Origin: CAYWVR01 sp964461715
Lineage (GTDB): Bacteria; Planctomycetota; Phycisphaerae; FEN-1346
Assembly: GCA_964461715.1 (NCBI GenBank)
Contig: CAYWVR010000001.1
Coordinates: 1-64,000, forward strand
Direction: 5' to 3'
DNA length: 64,000 nt
Part shown: piece by piece, positions 8,348 to 17,168 of the stretch
Layout of the letters: every line of letters begins with the position of its first letter
Position numbering within the stretch: the stretch's first letter is position 1
Notes under the pieces: model-generated
What the model was told of the DNA's origin: nothing
What the model saw: only the letters and a program-made list of their open reading frames with translations
The model's database searches: none
Position numbers and translations under genes: made by a program

Positions 8348-8664
8348 GATTGTGGGTGCGGCTGGGGGTGGTGGCGGCGCTGCTGGTGGGCGTGGCGGTA
8401 GCCCTGGCGCACCTTCGGACCGAGAATTACCGGGCGGGCAACCGCTTGCACGATCTGTACGCCCGGAAACGACGCTTCGAGAAGGCCTGCTGGCAGGAAC
8501 ACCTGGCCCTGGCCGCCGAGAAGAGCCCGCCGCGCCTCCGCGACCGGGCCGTCCGGCTGGACGCGTGGCGTGGTCCGACCGCGCCGCCGCCCCCGACCGT
8601 GCCCCTGCCGCGCGACGGTCCGCCGGTTATGGTGGCCCGGCGTCCGGGCGCACCCCCGCCGTAA
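8344..8664 (+). CDS. FtsL-like bitopic division protein
   Basis: 106 residues: a transmembrane helix (about 5-22) followed by a charged helical stretch (RTENYRAGNRLHDLYARKRRFEK) and a Pro-rich tail. Length, topology and location between rsmH and the transpeptidase gene match FtsL, which links FtsQ/FtsB to FtsW-FtsI; sequence identity in FtsL is always low. Overlaps the LysM gene (ATGA). FtsL is the best guess, not proven. Confidence 0.55.
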   Translation: MRLWVRLGVVAALLVGVAVALAHLRTENYRAGNRLHDLYARKRRFEKACWQEHLALAAEKSPPRLRDRAVRLDAWRGPTAPPPPTVPLPRDGPPVMVARRPGAPPP

Positions 8665-8694
8665 CCGGCCGGTCCCGCCGTCTGGGGGCCCGCC

Positions 8695-10470
8695 TTGATA
8701 CGAAGGACGTTCGCCGTGGCCGTTGTCCATCGCCAGAAACGCGTCGCGTGGTCCATCACGGCGGCCCTCGGTCTCATGCTCGCCGTCCTCGCGGGTCGCC
8801 TCGTCTACATCTGCGTCGCCTCAGGCGAGCCGCTCGCCGAGCGCGTGGCCGCCCAGAGCTACATGCGCGTGCCGATCCGGGCGGAGCGGGGCCACATCCT
8901 GGACACGCGGCTGCGGGTTCTGGCCGGAAGTACCGAGGTCGAGAGCGTTTTCGCCGACCCGAAGATTCTCGAGGACCGCACCGCCGCCGCCGCCGCCGTC
9001 GCCCCGATCCTGGACCGCGACCCCGAGGCGATCTACGCCCTCCTCTCGGAGAATCCCGACCGGCGGTTCGTGTGGCTTGCGCGGCGGGTGACGCCGGAGG
9101 TGGCCCGGGCCGTCCGCGCGCTTCGCGTCTACGGGATCGGCCTGGTGGCGGAGGGCCGGCGGCACTACCCGAACGGGTCGCTCGCCGCCCATGTCCTCGG
9201 CTTTGTTGGGCAGGAGGAACAGGGCCTGGAGGGCTTGGAGCGCCACTTCGAGCCCCGGCTCTCCGGCACTCCCGGCATGGCCTACGTCCTGGCCGACCGG
9301 CACCGGCGGCCCATCTGGTCGGAGCCCAACCAGTTCGTCCCGCCCCGCGACGGCCAGCATCTGCTCCTGACCATCGACGCGGTGATCCAGGCCTTCGCCG
9401 AGGAGGCCATCGCCGAGGCCTGCACGACGTACCGGGCCGAGAGCGCCGGCGCCGTGGTCCTCGACCCGCGAAGCGGCGCCATCCTCGCCATGGCCAACGT
9501 CCCGACCTTCGACCCGGCCCGCTACGGCGATTACCTCTCCGAGGCCCGTCGAAACCGGTGCGTCACCGACCCGTATCCGCCGGGCTCGACGGCCAAGCCG
9601 TTCATCGCGGCGGCGGCCCTGGAGGCGGGCGTCGTGAATCTGGGGCAGGTCATCCACTGCGAGCATGGGCACTGGCCCGCCTATCGGCTCCACGATGCGG
9701 GTCACCGCTACGGCAACTTGACGTTTGAGATGGTCGTCATCAAAAGCTCGAACATTGGCATGGCAAAGCTGGGCCTGAGGCTGGGCAACGCCCGGCTCCA
9801 CGCGGCCCTGAAGCGGTTCGGTTTCGGCGAGCCGACGGGCGTCATGCTGCCGGGCGAGGCCGCGGGCCTGGTGTTCCCGCTCTCGCGGTGGACGAAGTAC
9901 TCGACGACGCGGGTGCCGTTCGGCCAGGAGTTCACCACCACCCCGCTCCAGCTGGCCACGGCCTTCGCGGCGATCGCCAACGGGGGTACGGTGCTGGCCC
10001 CGAAGATCGTGCGCGGCGTGCTGGATTCGAGCGGGCGGACGGTGGTGGACCTCTCGGAGCCGGAGGTCTTGGGGCGCGCCCTCGACCCCCACACGTGCCG
10101 CACCATGATCGACCGGGTCCTCGTCCACGTGGTGGAAGAGGGCACCGGGAAGCGCTGCCGCATCAACGGCTACCGCGTCTTCGGCAAGACCGGCACGGCC
10201 CAGGGGGTGGACCCGGACGGGAGCATGAGCCACACGCGGTACATCGGGTCATTCCTGGCGGGCGCGCCGGCGGACGATCCGAAGGTCGTGGTGCTGGTGT
10301 TGGTGAACCGTCCGGACAAGTCGCTGGGGTACTATGGGGGGACCGTGGCGGCGCCGGCGGCGCGGGCCATCCTGGCCCAGACGCTCGAGTACCTCGGCGT
10401 GCCGCCCACCGAGGACGTGCCGCCCGACCGACCGCCCGCCCTGCTGGTCGGGCAGCCGTCGGCCCCGTAA
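8695..10470 (+). CDS. ftsI: Penicillin-binding protein, FtsI/PBP2-type transpeptidase
   Basis: 591 residues, class B PBP. One N-terminal membrane helix (about 19-41), a dimerisation domain with RGHILD, then the transpeptidase domain with all three motifs: STAK at 298-301, SSN at 351-353 and KTG at 498-500. Cross-links peptidoglycan stem peptides in the periplasm, normally as partner of FtsW, which lies five genes downstream. The TTG at 8695 gives a sensible start; a GTG at 8716 is an alternative. No C-terminal PASTA domains are present. Confidence 0.9.
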   Translation: MIRRTFAVAVVHRQKRVAWSITAALGLMLAVLAGRLVYICVASGEPLAERVAAQSYMRVPIRAERGHILDTRLRVLAGSTEVESVFADPKILEDRTAAAAAVAPILDRDPEAIYALLSENPDRRFVWLARRVTPEVARAVRALRVYGIGLVAEGRRHYPNGSLAAHVLGFVGQEEQGLEGLERHFEPRLSGTPGMAYVLADRHRRPIWSEPNQFVPPRDGQHLLLTIDAVIQAFAEEAIAEACTTYRAESAGAVVLDPRSGAILAMANVPTFDPARYGDYLSEARRNRCVTDPYPPGSTAKPFIAAAALEAGVVNLGQVIHCEHGHWPAYRLHDAGHRYGNLTFEMVVIKSSNIGMAKLGLRLGNARLHAALKRFGFGEPTGVMLPGEAAGLVFPLSRWTKYSTTRVPFGQEFTTTPLQLATAFAAIANGGTVLAPKIVRGVLDSSGRTVVDLSEPEVLGRALDPHTCRTMIDRVLVHVVEEGTGKRCRINGYRVFGKTGTAQGVDPDGSMSHTRYIGSFLAGAPADDPKVVVLVLVNRPDKSLGYYGGTVAAPAARAILAQTLEYLGVPPTEDVPPDRPPALLVGQPSAP

Positions 10471-10523
10471 CTCGGCGGCCGTAGCGTGGTTAGAGAACCG
10501 ACCCTGCGCAGGCAGACCGAACG

Positions 10524-12005
10524 ATGGAATCCGGAACCCGCACGATGATGACCGTCGAAGCCCTGGCCAGCCACGTCTCCGGGGCCCGGGTGCGCGGCGA
10601 CGGGACCGCCGAGGTGGCTCGCGTCGTGCACGACTCGCGGCAGGTGCGGGCCGGGGACCTGTTCGTCGCCCTGCCGGGGACGAAGGTCGACGGCCACCGG
10701 TTCGTCCAGGCGGCCTTGGACGCCGGGGCTGTGGCGGCCGTCGTCGAGCGCGAGCCGGCCCTGCCGGGCGACCCGGCGCTCGTTGTCGTGCCCGATGCGC
10801 GAGCGGCTCTCGGCCTGGCCGCGCACGCCTTGGCCGGCGATCCCTCCCGGAAGCTCCGCGTCGTCGGCATCACCGGCACCAACGGCAAGACGACCACCAC
10901 GTACCTGGCGCGCGGGGTGCTGGAGGCGGCGGGGCGGCGGACGGGCCTCGTGGGTACCATCGCCCACCTGATCGGCGACCGCCGCATCCCCAGTCGCATG
11001 ACCACGCCCGACGCCCCCGACCTCGCGGGCTACTTCGCCGAGATGGTCGGGGTCGGGCTGGAGGCGGCGGTCATGGAGGTCTCGAGCCACGCCCTGGACC
11101 AGCGGCGTACGGCGGGCATCGCCTTCGACGTGGCGGCCCTGACGAACCTTACGCCCGAGCACCTCGACTATCACAAGGACCTGCCCGGCTACCGGGCGGC
11201 GAAGGCCCGGCTCTTCGCGGGCCTCGGGCCGGAGGCGTGGGCGGTCCTGAACGCCGACGACGACGAGGTCACCGCCTTCCGGGCCGCCAGCGCCACCGAC
11301 CGCGTCCTCCTCTATGGACTGGAGCGCCCGGCGGACGTCCATGCCGAGGCCGTTGAGGCCACGATCGCGGGCAGCCGTTTCCGCCTCGTCACGCCGCGCG
11401 GGAAGATTGAGGCGCGCACGCCGCTGCTGGGGCGGCACAACGTGATGAACGCGCTGGCGGCGGCGGCGATCGGGGTGGCCCTGGAGATCGAGCCGGAGGC
11501 CATCGCGCGGGGCATCGCGTCGGTCGGCCGGGTCCGCGGTCGGCTGGAGCGGGTGCCGACGGAGCGGCCGATCACCGTCCTCGTCGACTACGCTCACACG
11601 GCCGACGCCCTCAGGAAGGCCCTCGAGACCGTGGGCGAGGTGGCGGGCGAGGGGCGGATTCTCGTGGCGTTCGGGTGCGGCGGCGACCGCGACCGCTCGA
11701 AGCGGCCCGCCATGGCCCGCGAGGCCGAGCGGGGCGCCGACCGCGTCATCGTCACCAGCGACAACCCGCGCAGCGAGGACCCCGCCGCCATCGCCGACGA
11801 GGTCATGGCCGGCTTCCGGGACCCGGCGGCGGTGCTCGTCGAGTTGGACCGGCGCGCGGCCATTGCGCGGACCGTTTCCGAGGCCCGGCCGGGCGACGTC
11901 GTCCTCATCGCCGGAAAGGGCCACGAGACGTACCAGGAGACCCGCGAGGGGACGATCGACTTCGACGACCGCGAGGTCGCGCGGGAGATTCTCGAGGCCG
12001 GGTGA
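10524..12005 (+). CDS. murE: UDP-MurNAc-tripeptide ligase (meso-DAP adding)
   Basis: 493 residues, normal length. ATP-binding loop GTNGKT at 118-123, the middle-domain EVSSHALDQRR block, and the DNPR motif at 413-416 in the C-terminal domain. DNPR is the established signature of enzymes adding meso-diaminopimelate, so the wall is predicted to be DAP-type. Cytoplasmic step three of stem-peptide synthesis. Confidence 0.95.
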   Translation: MESGTRTMMTVEALASHVSGARVRGDGTAEVARVVHDSRQVRAGDLFVALPGTKVDGHRFVQAALDAGAVAAVVEREPALPGDPALVVVPDARAALGLAAHALAGDPSRKLRVVGITGTNGKTTTTYLARGVLEAAGRRTGLVGTIAHLIGDRRIPSRMTTPDAPDLAGYFAEMVGVGLEAAVMEVSSHALDQRRTAGIAFDVAALTNLTPEHLDYHKDLPGYRAAKARLFAGLGPEAWAVLNADDDEVTAFRAASATDRVLLYGLERPADVHAEAVEATIAGSRFRLVTPRGKIEARTPLLGRHNVMNALAAAAIGVALEIEPEAIARGIASVGRVRGRLERVPTERPITVLVDYAHTADALRKALETVGEVAGEGRILVAFGCGGDRDRSKRPAMAREAERGADRVIVTSDNPRSEDPAAIADEVMAGFRDPAAVLVELDRRAAIARTVSEARPGDVVLIAGKGHETYQETREGTIDFDDREVAREILEAG

Positions 12006-12037
12006 TGCCCGCCGGCCTTGCTTGCTAGGGATGTGGG

Positions 12038-13411
12038 ATGAAGTTCACGGTGCATGAAATCGTCGAGGCGAGCGGCGGGCGGCTGCTGCGCGGCGACGTG
12101 GCTGCCGACGCCGGGCGCGTGGTCACCGACACGCGGACGGTCGCGGCCGGAGAGACGTTCCTCGCCCTTCGCGGCATCCGGTTCGACGCCCACGCCTTCC
12201 TCGGCCAGGCCGCCGAGGCGGGGGCGGCGTGCGTGGTGGTGGACGATGCCGAGGCGGCCCGGGACGTCGAGGGACCGGCGGTCGTCCTCGTGGAGGACAC
12301 GCTCGCGGCCCTCGGTCGGGTGGGAGCGGCGGCGCGGGAACGCGTCCGCTGCCCCGTCATCGCCGTTACCGGCTCGTGTGGCAAGACGACGACGAAGGAG
12401 ATGATCGGGCAGGTTCTCGACTCGAAGCTCCGCGGCCGGACCCCCGAGAAGAGCTACAACAACGCCGTGGGCGTGCCGCTGACGCTGCTGGCGGCCGAGT
12501 CCGACGACGAGTTCCTGCTCGTGGAGCTGGGCACGAACGCCCCCGGCGAGATCGCGGCGCTCGCGACGGTCGCGCGGCCGACGATCGGCGTCGTGACGCT
12601 CGTGGCGGAAGTCCACCTGGAGGGGCTCGGGTCGATCGAGGGAGTGGCCCGCGAGAAGGCCGCCCTCGTCGAGGCCCTGCCGCCGGACGGCCTGGCGGTC
12701 CTGAACGCCGACGACCCGCGGGTTGCGGCCATGGCCCATTGCTGCCGCGGGCGTGTGATCACGGTCGGCCTGGAGGCCGGGGCCGACCTTCGGGCCGAGG
12801 ATGTGGCGGCGACGGAGGAGGGGCTGCGGTTTCGCGTGGGCGGCGTCGCGTTCGGTTTGCCGGTGCTGGGGCGGCACCAGGGCAGGGCGGCGCTGGTGGC
12901 CCTGGCGGTAGCGCGGGAGATGGGGCTCGAGGACGAGGACGTGGCGGCGGCGCTGGCGCGGTTCCGGGCCCCGCCGATGCGTTTGGCGGTCCTGCGCGCC
13001 GGCGACGTGGTCGTCGTCGACGATGCGTACAACGCGAATCCCGCGAGCATGCGAGCGGCCCTGGACTTGCTCGCCCTCTGGCCCGACCGACGGAAGGTCT
13101 TTTTCGCCGGGACGATGCTCGAGCTGGGCCCGGCCTCGCGCGAGGCCCACCAGGCCCTCGGCCGCGACGCTGTCCGGGCGGGTGTCGAACGGCTCGTCGC
13201 GGTCGGCGCCGAGGCCGACGCGACCATCCGCGGGGCGCGGGAGGCAGGACTGAGGGAGGAGGCGGCGGCGACGTTCGAGGATGCGGACGCCGCGGCGGCC
13301 GAGGCGGTCGGGATCGTCGAAGACGGCGACGTCGTCCTTGTCAAGGGCTCGCGAGCAGCGCACATGGAGAAAGTGGTCGACGCGCTTCGCCGCTGCCCGT
13401 GTACGGAATGA
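12038..13411 (+). CDS. murF: UDP-MurNAc-tripeptide:D-Ala-D-Ala ligase
   Basis: 457 residues. Contains the Mur ligase P-loop TGSCGKTTTKEM (near residues 110-121), the ELGTNAPGEI segment and the DDAYNANPASM block of the C-terminal domain. Adds D-Ala-D-Ala to the tripeptide precursor, completing the pentapeptide. Followed by a 174-base gap before mraY with no recognisable gene. Confidence 0.95.
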   Translation: MKFTVHEIVEASGGRLLRGDVAADAGRVVTDTRTVAAGETFLALRGIRFDAHAFLGQAAEAGAACVVVDDAEAARDVEGPAVVLVEDTLAALGRVGAAARERVRCPVIAVTGSCGKTTTKEMIGQVLDSKLRGRTPEKSYNNAVGVPLTLLAAESDDEFLLVELGTNAPGEIAALATVARPTIGVVTLVAEVHLEGLGSIEGVAREKAALVEALPPDGLAVLNADDPRVAAMAHCCRGRVITVGLEAGADLRAEDVAATEEGLRFRVGGVAFGLPVLGRHQGRAALVALAVAREMGLEDEDVAAALARFRAPPMRLAVLRAGDVVVVDDAYNANPASMRAALDLLALWPDRRKVFFAGTMLELGPASREAHQALGRDAVRAGVERLVAVGAEADATIRGAREAGLREEAAATFEDADAAAAEAVGIVEDGDVVLVKGSRAAHMEKVVDALRRCPCTE

Positions 13412-13585
13412 ACGCCCCGGCGGAGGCCGGGCCGATCGCTGGATAAGCATCCCACACGGCCACGGTGGCCGGTTCCGTCAACGGGCGCGGACGGGACGCA
13501 GGGCTCCCGGACGCCGGCGGCGTCAACGCCCGAGTCGAGCGCCGACCGGGTCCGGGGGCCGTGGGACGTCCAGGAAGGACGCGAC

Positions 13586-14740
13586 GTGTTCTACTGGCTG
13601 CTCTTCGAGACGGACCTGCTGAGGCCCCTGCTGCAAGATGTGGGCCTCTGGCGCTTTGTCTACGTCTTCCGGTACCAGACGTTCCGGATGAGCTTCGCCA
13701 TCGTCACCAGCTTCTTCGTGTGCATGGTCTTTGCGCCGATGGCCATCCGGATGCTCCGCCGGCTCAAGGTCCGCGGGCCCGTCGATTTCAAGAACGAGGT
13801 CGTGGACCGGATGTACGCCTCGCGGGCGGGGACGCCGACGATGGGCGGGGTGCTCATTCTGCCGGCGGTGTTGCTGGCCACGCTCCTCTGGGCCGACATC
13901 ACGAACTTCCTCGTGTTCCTCGCCCTCCTGACCGTCACGTGGCTGGGGGTGCTGGGCGGGGTGGACGACTATCTGAAGCTCGTCAAGAAGAACCGCGACG
14001 GGCTGCGGAGCTGGGAGAAGCTGGTGTTCCAGATGGCCCTGGCGGTGCTTTTGGCGTGGTTCCTCAAGGCCACGGGCGACCAGATTCGCCTGCCCGAGCC
14101 GCTGCCGGACGGCGGCCAGACGGGCATCGCCCTGAACCTCCCGTTCTACAAGTTCCCCATCGCGCTTCCGTTTGCGGCGTTCGCGCTGATTGCCGTGCTC
14201 GTGGTGGCGGGAACCTCGAATGCCGTCAACCTGACGGACGGGATGGACGGGCTGGCCGTCGGCAGCATGGTGCCGCCCACGATCGTCTTTCTGGTGATCA
14301 GTTACGTGGCGGGGCGGGTGGACTACTCCTCGTATCTGTATTTGCCCCACGTGCCGGGGGCGGGGGAGCTGGCCGTCTTCTGCGGGGCCCTGCTGGGGGC
14401 CTCCTTCGGGTTCCTCTGGTATAACTGCAGCCCGGCCCGGGTCTTCATGGGCGACACGGGCAGCCTGGCCCTGGGCGGGGCCATTGGGTACGTGGCCCTG
14501 GCGACGCGGCAGGAGGTGCTGCTGCTCTTTGCGGGGGGCCTCTTTGTGCTGGAGGCGCTCAGCGTTATGAGCCAGGTTGTCTACTTCAAGCTGACGGGCG
14601 GGAAGCGGATCTTCCTGATGTCGCCGATCCACCACCATTTCCAGCTCAAGGGCTGGACGGAGACACAGACGGTCGTGCGTTTCTGGCTGCTCGGGGCGAT
14701 GTTCGCCGCCCTCGCCCTGGCGACCTTGAAGCTGCGGTAG
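13586..14740 (+). CDS. mraY: Phospho-MurNAc-pentapeptide transferase
   Basis: 384 residues, about ten transmembrane helices. Transfers phospho-MurNAc-pentapeptide to undecaprenyl phosphate, making lipid I at the inner face of the membrane. Signatures seen: GTPTMGG, NLTDGMDGLA, MGDTGSLALGG and SPIHHHFQLKGW. GTG start at 13586 with AGGAAGG upstream. murD, which usually follows mraY, is absent: ftsW begins 13 bases later. Confidence 0.95.
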   Translation: MFYWLLFETDLLRPLLQDVGLWRFVYVFRYQTFRMSFAIVTSFFVCMVFAPMAIRMLRRLKVRGPVDFKNEVVDRMYASRAGTPTMGGVLILPAVLLATLLWADITNFLVFLALLTVTWLGVLGGVDDYLKLVKKNRDGLRSWEKLVFQMALAVLLAWFLKATGDQIRLPEPLPDGGQTGIALNLPFYKFPIALPFAAFALIAVLVVAGTSNAVNLTDGMDGLAVGSMVPPTIVFLVISYVAGRVDYSSYLYLPHVPGAGELAVFCGALLGASFGFLWYNCSPARVFMGDTGSLALGGAIGYVALATRQEVLLLFAGGLFVLEALSVMSQVVYFKLTGGKRIFLMSPIHHHFQLKGWTETQTVVRFWLLGAMFAALALATLKLR

Positions 14741-14753
14741 CGGGAGACACACG

Positions 14754-15953
14754 ATGACAATCCTGGCGTCGCGCGAGCTTGCCGCCGGTCGGACCGCGGA
14801 CGAGGTCCGGCCCGTGGCGCCCTATGCGGCCCTGGTGGCGACGGTGCTGGCCCTGATGGCCGTCGGGCTGATGATGGTCTTCAGCGCGAGCCGCACCGTC
14901 GAGGCCGAGCGCGACGGGTACTACTTCGGTCGGCACATGGTGTTCCTGCCGGTGGCGCTGGTTGTCCTGGCCGCGGCGACGCGGTTTCCGTACGCGAAGC
15001 TGAACCGTCGATGGGTGGGCCTGGCGGCCCTGGCGGTGACGGTGGGTCTGCTGGTGGCGGTGCTCTTTTTCGGTCAGGAGCGGAATTACGCCCGCCGCTG
15101 GTTCGCCCTTCCCCTCGGGTCGTTCAGCGTCAGCCTCCAGCCGTCGGAGATCGCGAAGCTCGGTCTGGCCCTTTTCCTCGCGTGGTACTTCAGCCGTCCG
15201 GCCGTCGAGGCGCGGCGGTTCGTGGCCGGATTCGTGGTGCCGATGGCCACGGTGGGGGCGGTGGCGGCACTCATCGCGGTCGAGGACCTGGGGACGGGGG
15301 CCCTCGTGGGGACGATCGGGGCGCTCGTGTGCCTCATCGCGGGGACGCGGCTGCGGTACTTCCTCCTGGCGCTGCCGCCGGCGGCCCTCGGGTTCTACGT
15401 CTTTGTCGCGCGGGTGCCCTACCGATGGGAGCGGCTGGTCGTCTTCGTCGACCCGTGGGCCCACGAGAGCGGGTCGGGATGGCACGTGATTCAGAGCCTG
15501 ATGGCCATCGGGCGGGGGGGCCTGTTCGGCGTCGGAATCGGGGCGGGCGTCCAGAAATTCTACCTCCCGGAGAACGCGACCGACTTCATCTTCTCGGTCC
15601 TGTGTGAGGAGATGGGCATCCTAGGCGGCATCCTGGTCCTGGGCCTCTTCGGTGTCCTGGTCTGGCGGGCCGGGCAGGTCGTGCGGCACGCTCCGGACCG
15701 CTTCGCGCTGCTGCTGGCGTCGGGGCTTACGCTGGCCATCGGACTCCAGGCGGCGATCAACATCGGCGTGGTGACGGCGGCCCTTCCTGCGAAGGGCATC
15801 GGATTGCCGTTCGTCAGCTACGGCGGGTCGGGGCTCGTGATCATGAGCGCGGCGGCGGGTCTGCTGGCCTCGATCGCCCGGCGGACGGCTCGCCCACGAC
15901 CCGAGGCCGTCCCGCTGGTCCATCGCCACGCCACGTCCGAGGACGGAGGATAG
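14754..15953 (+). CDS. ftsW: Peptidoglycan glycosyltransferase FtsW (SEDS family)
   Basis: 399 residues with about ten transmembrane helices. SEDS landmarks: LQPSEIAKLGL, the catalytic-loop region before FLPENATDF-like YLPENATDFIFSVLCEEMG, and LPFVSYGGSGL near the end. Polymerises glycan strands from lipid II with the class B PBP. Starts 13 bases after mraY and stops 6 bases before murG, so co-transcribed. Confidence 0.93.
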   Translation: MTILASRELAAGRTADEVRPVAPYAALVATVLALMAVGLMMVFSASRTVEAERDGYYFGRHMVFLPVALVVLAAATRFPYAKLNRRWVGLAALAVTVGLLVAVLFFGQERNYARRWFALPLGSFSVSLQPSEIAKLGLALFLAWYFSRPAVEARRFVAGFVVPMATVGAVAALIAVEDLGTGALVGTIGALVCLIAGTRLRYFLLALPPAALGFYVFVARVPYRWERLVVFVDPWAHESGSGWHVIQSLMAIGRGGLFGVGIGAGVQKFYLPENATDFIFSVLCEEMGILGGILVLGLFGVLVWRAGQVVRHAPDRFALLLASGLTLAIGLQAAINIGVVTAALPAKGIGLPFVSYGGSGLVIMSAAAGLLASIARRTARPRPEAVPLVHRHATSEDGG

Positions 15954-15959
15954 AGACCC

Positions 15960-17168
15960 GTGACGGAGCTCCGCGAGAATCGGCGGCGCGTTTTCCTGGC
16001 CGGCGGCGGGACGGGGGGGCACCTGTACCCTGGCCTCGCCGTGGCGCGCGCCCTCTGCGCGGCGCGACCGGAGACGGCCGTCGCCTTCTCGACGACGCGT
16101 AAGACCATCGACCGGCGGATCCTCGCCGAGACCGACTATCCGGCCACACCCATCGCCGCCGTCCCCTTCCGCAAGGCCCCCTGGACTTGGCCGCGCTTCC
16201 TCTTGAGCCTGGCCCACACGGGCCTCCAGGTGCGGCGTCGGTTCCGCGAGTTCTGCCCGGATGTCGTGGTGGGCCTCGGAGGCTACGGGAGCTACGCCCC
16301 CGGGCGCGTCGGCCGCAAGTATGGTTGTGCGACGGTCCTCCTGAACCCGGACATCGTTCCCGGCAAGGCGAACCGCGTCCTCGGCTTGTCGGTCGACCTG
16401 GTCTGCTGCCAGTTCGAGGAGACGCTGGAGGTTTTCGGTGACCGGGCCCGACTGACCGGGTGCCCCATCCGTCCCGACCTCCTGGACGCGACGCGCCCCG
16501 AGGCCCTCGAAGCCTACGGCCTGGACCCGGAGCGCAAGACGCTGCTCGTCACGGGTGCAAGCTCCGGCGCGCGGACCGTCAACCGGGCCGTCTGCGCGAT
16601 GCTCCGGGAAGGGCGGCTGCCGGACGGCTGGCAGATGCTCCACCTCGCGGGGCCGGCCGACCACGCCCACGTCGAGGCGGTCTACGGCGATGCCCGCGTC
16701 CCCGGGACGGTCCTCGCCTACGAGCACGCCATGGGCCGGGCCTACGCGGCGGCGGACCTCGCGATCGCCCGGGCGGGGGCCTCGACCGTGGCGGAGCTGA
16801 CGGCCTGCGGCGTGCCCGCGATCTTCCTGCCCTATCCCTTCCACCGGGACCAGCACCAGATGCGGCAGGCGCGGGCGGTCGAGGCCCAAGGGGCGGCGGT
16901 GGTCGTCGAGGACCGCCCGGAGGCCCCGCAAGCGACGTGGCGGGACCTGGCGGAGACCGTGGCGACGCTGGCGCGGCACGAGGTTCGGCGGGCGGAGATG
17001 CGGCGGGAGGCTCGCCGTCGGGGCCGTCCCGACGCCGCCAAAGCCGTGGCCGAGGCCGTTCTGGAGCTGGCCGACGCCGCCTGCCGCCGCCGCCATGCCG
17101 CCCTTCGCGGCGACGTTGACAAGGCGCCGCCCGCGTCGTACACTCCGCAAGGAGAGCCGCACGGATGA
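15960..17168 (+). CDS. murG: UDP-GlcNAc:lipid I GlcNAc transferase
   Basis: 402 residues from GTG, GT28 family. N-terminal GGGTGGHLYPGLA loop, GLGGYGSYAPG segment and the C-terminal donor-site block around RAGASTVAELTACGVPAIFLP. Makes lipid II from lipid I. It is about 40 residues longer than typical; the extra C-terminal tail overlaps a strong predicted promoter for murC. The last codon overlaps murC (ATGA). Confidence 0.93.
   Translation: MTELRENRRRVFLAGGGTGGHLYPGLAVARALCAARPETAVAFSTTRKTIDRRILAETDYPATPIAAVPFRKAPWTWPRFLLSLAHTGLQVRRRFREFCPDVVVGLGGYGSYAPGRVGRKYGCATVLLNPDIVPGKANRVLGLSVDLVCCQFEETLEVFGDRARLTGCPIRPDLLDATRPEALEAYGLDPERKTLLVTGASSGARTVNRAVCAMLREGRLPDGWQMLHLAGPADHAHVEAVYGDARVPGTVLAYEHAMGRAYAAADLAIARAGASTVAELTACGVPAIFLPYPFHRDQHQMRQARAVEAQGAAVVVEDRPEAPQATWRDLAETVATLARHEVRRAEMRREARRRGRPDAAKAVAEAVLELADAACRRRHAALRGDVDKAPPASYTPQGEPHG
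17116..17144 (+). promoter_or_regulatory. Internal promoter in front of murC
   Basis: TTGACA (17116-17121, 6/6) and TACACT (17139-17144, 4/6) with an ideal 17-base spacer lie inside the 3' end of murG. The predicted start near 17151 is 14 bases before the murC ATG, next to an AAGGAG ribosome site. Would drive murC-murB-ddl-ftsQ separately from the upstream genes. Confidence 0.6.
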
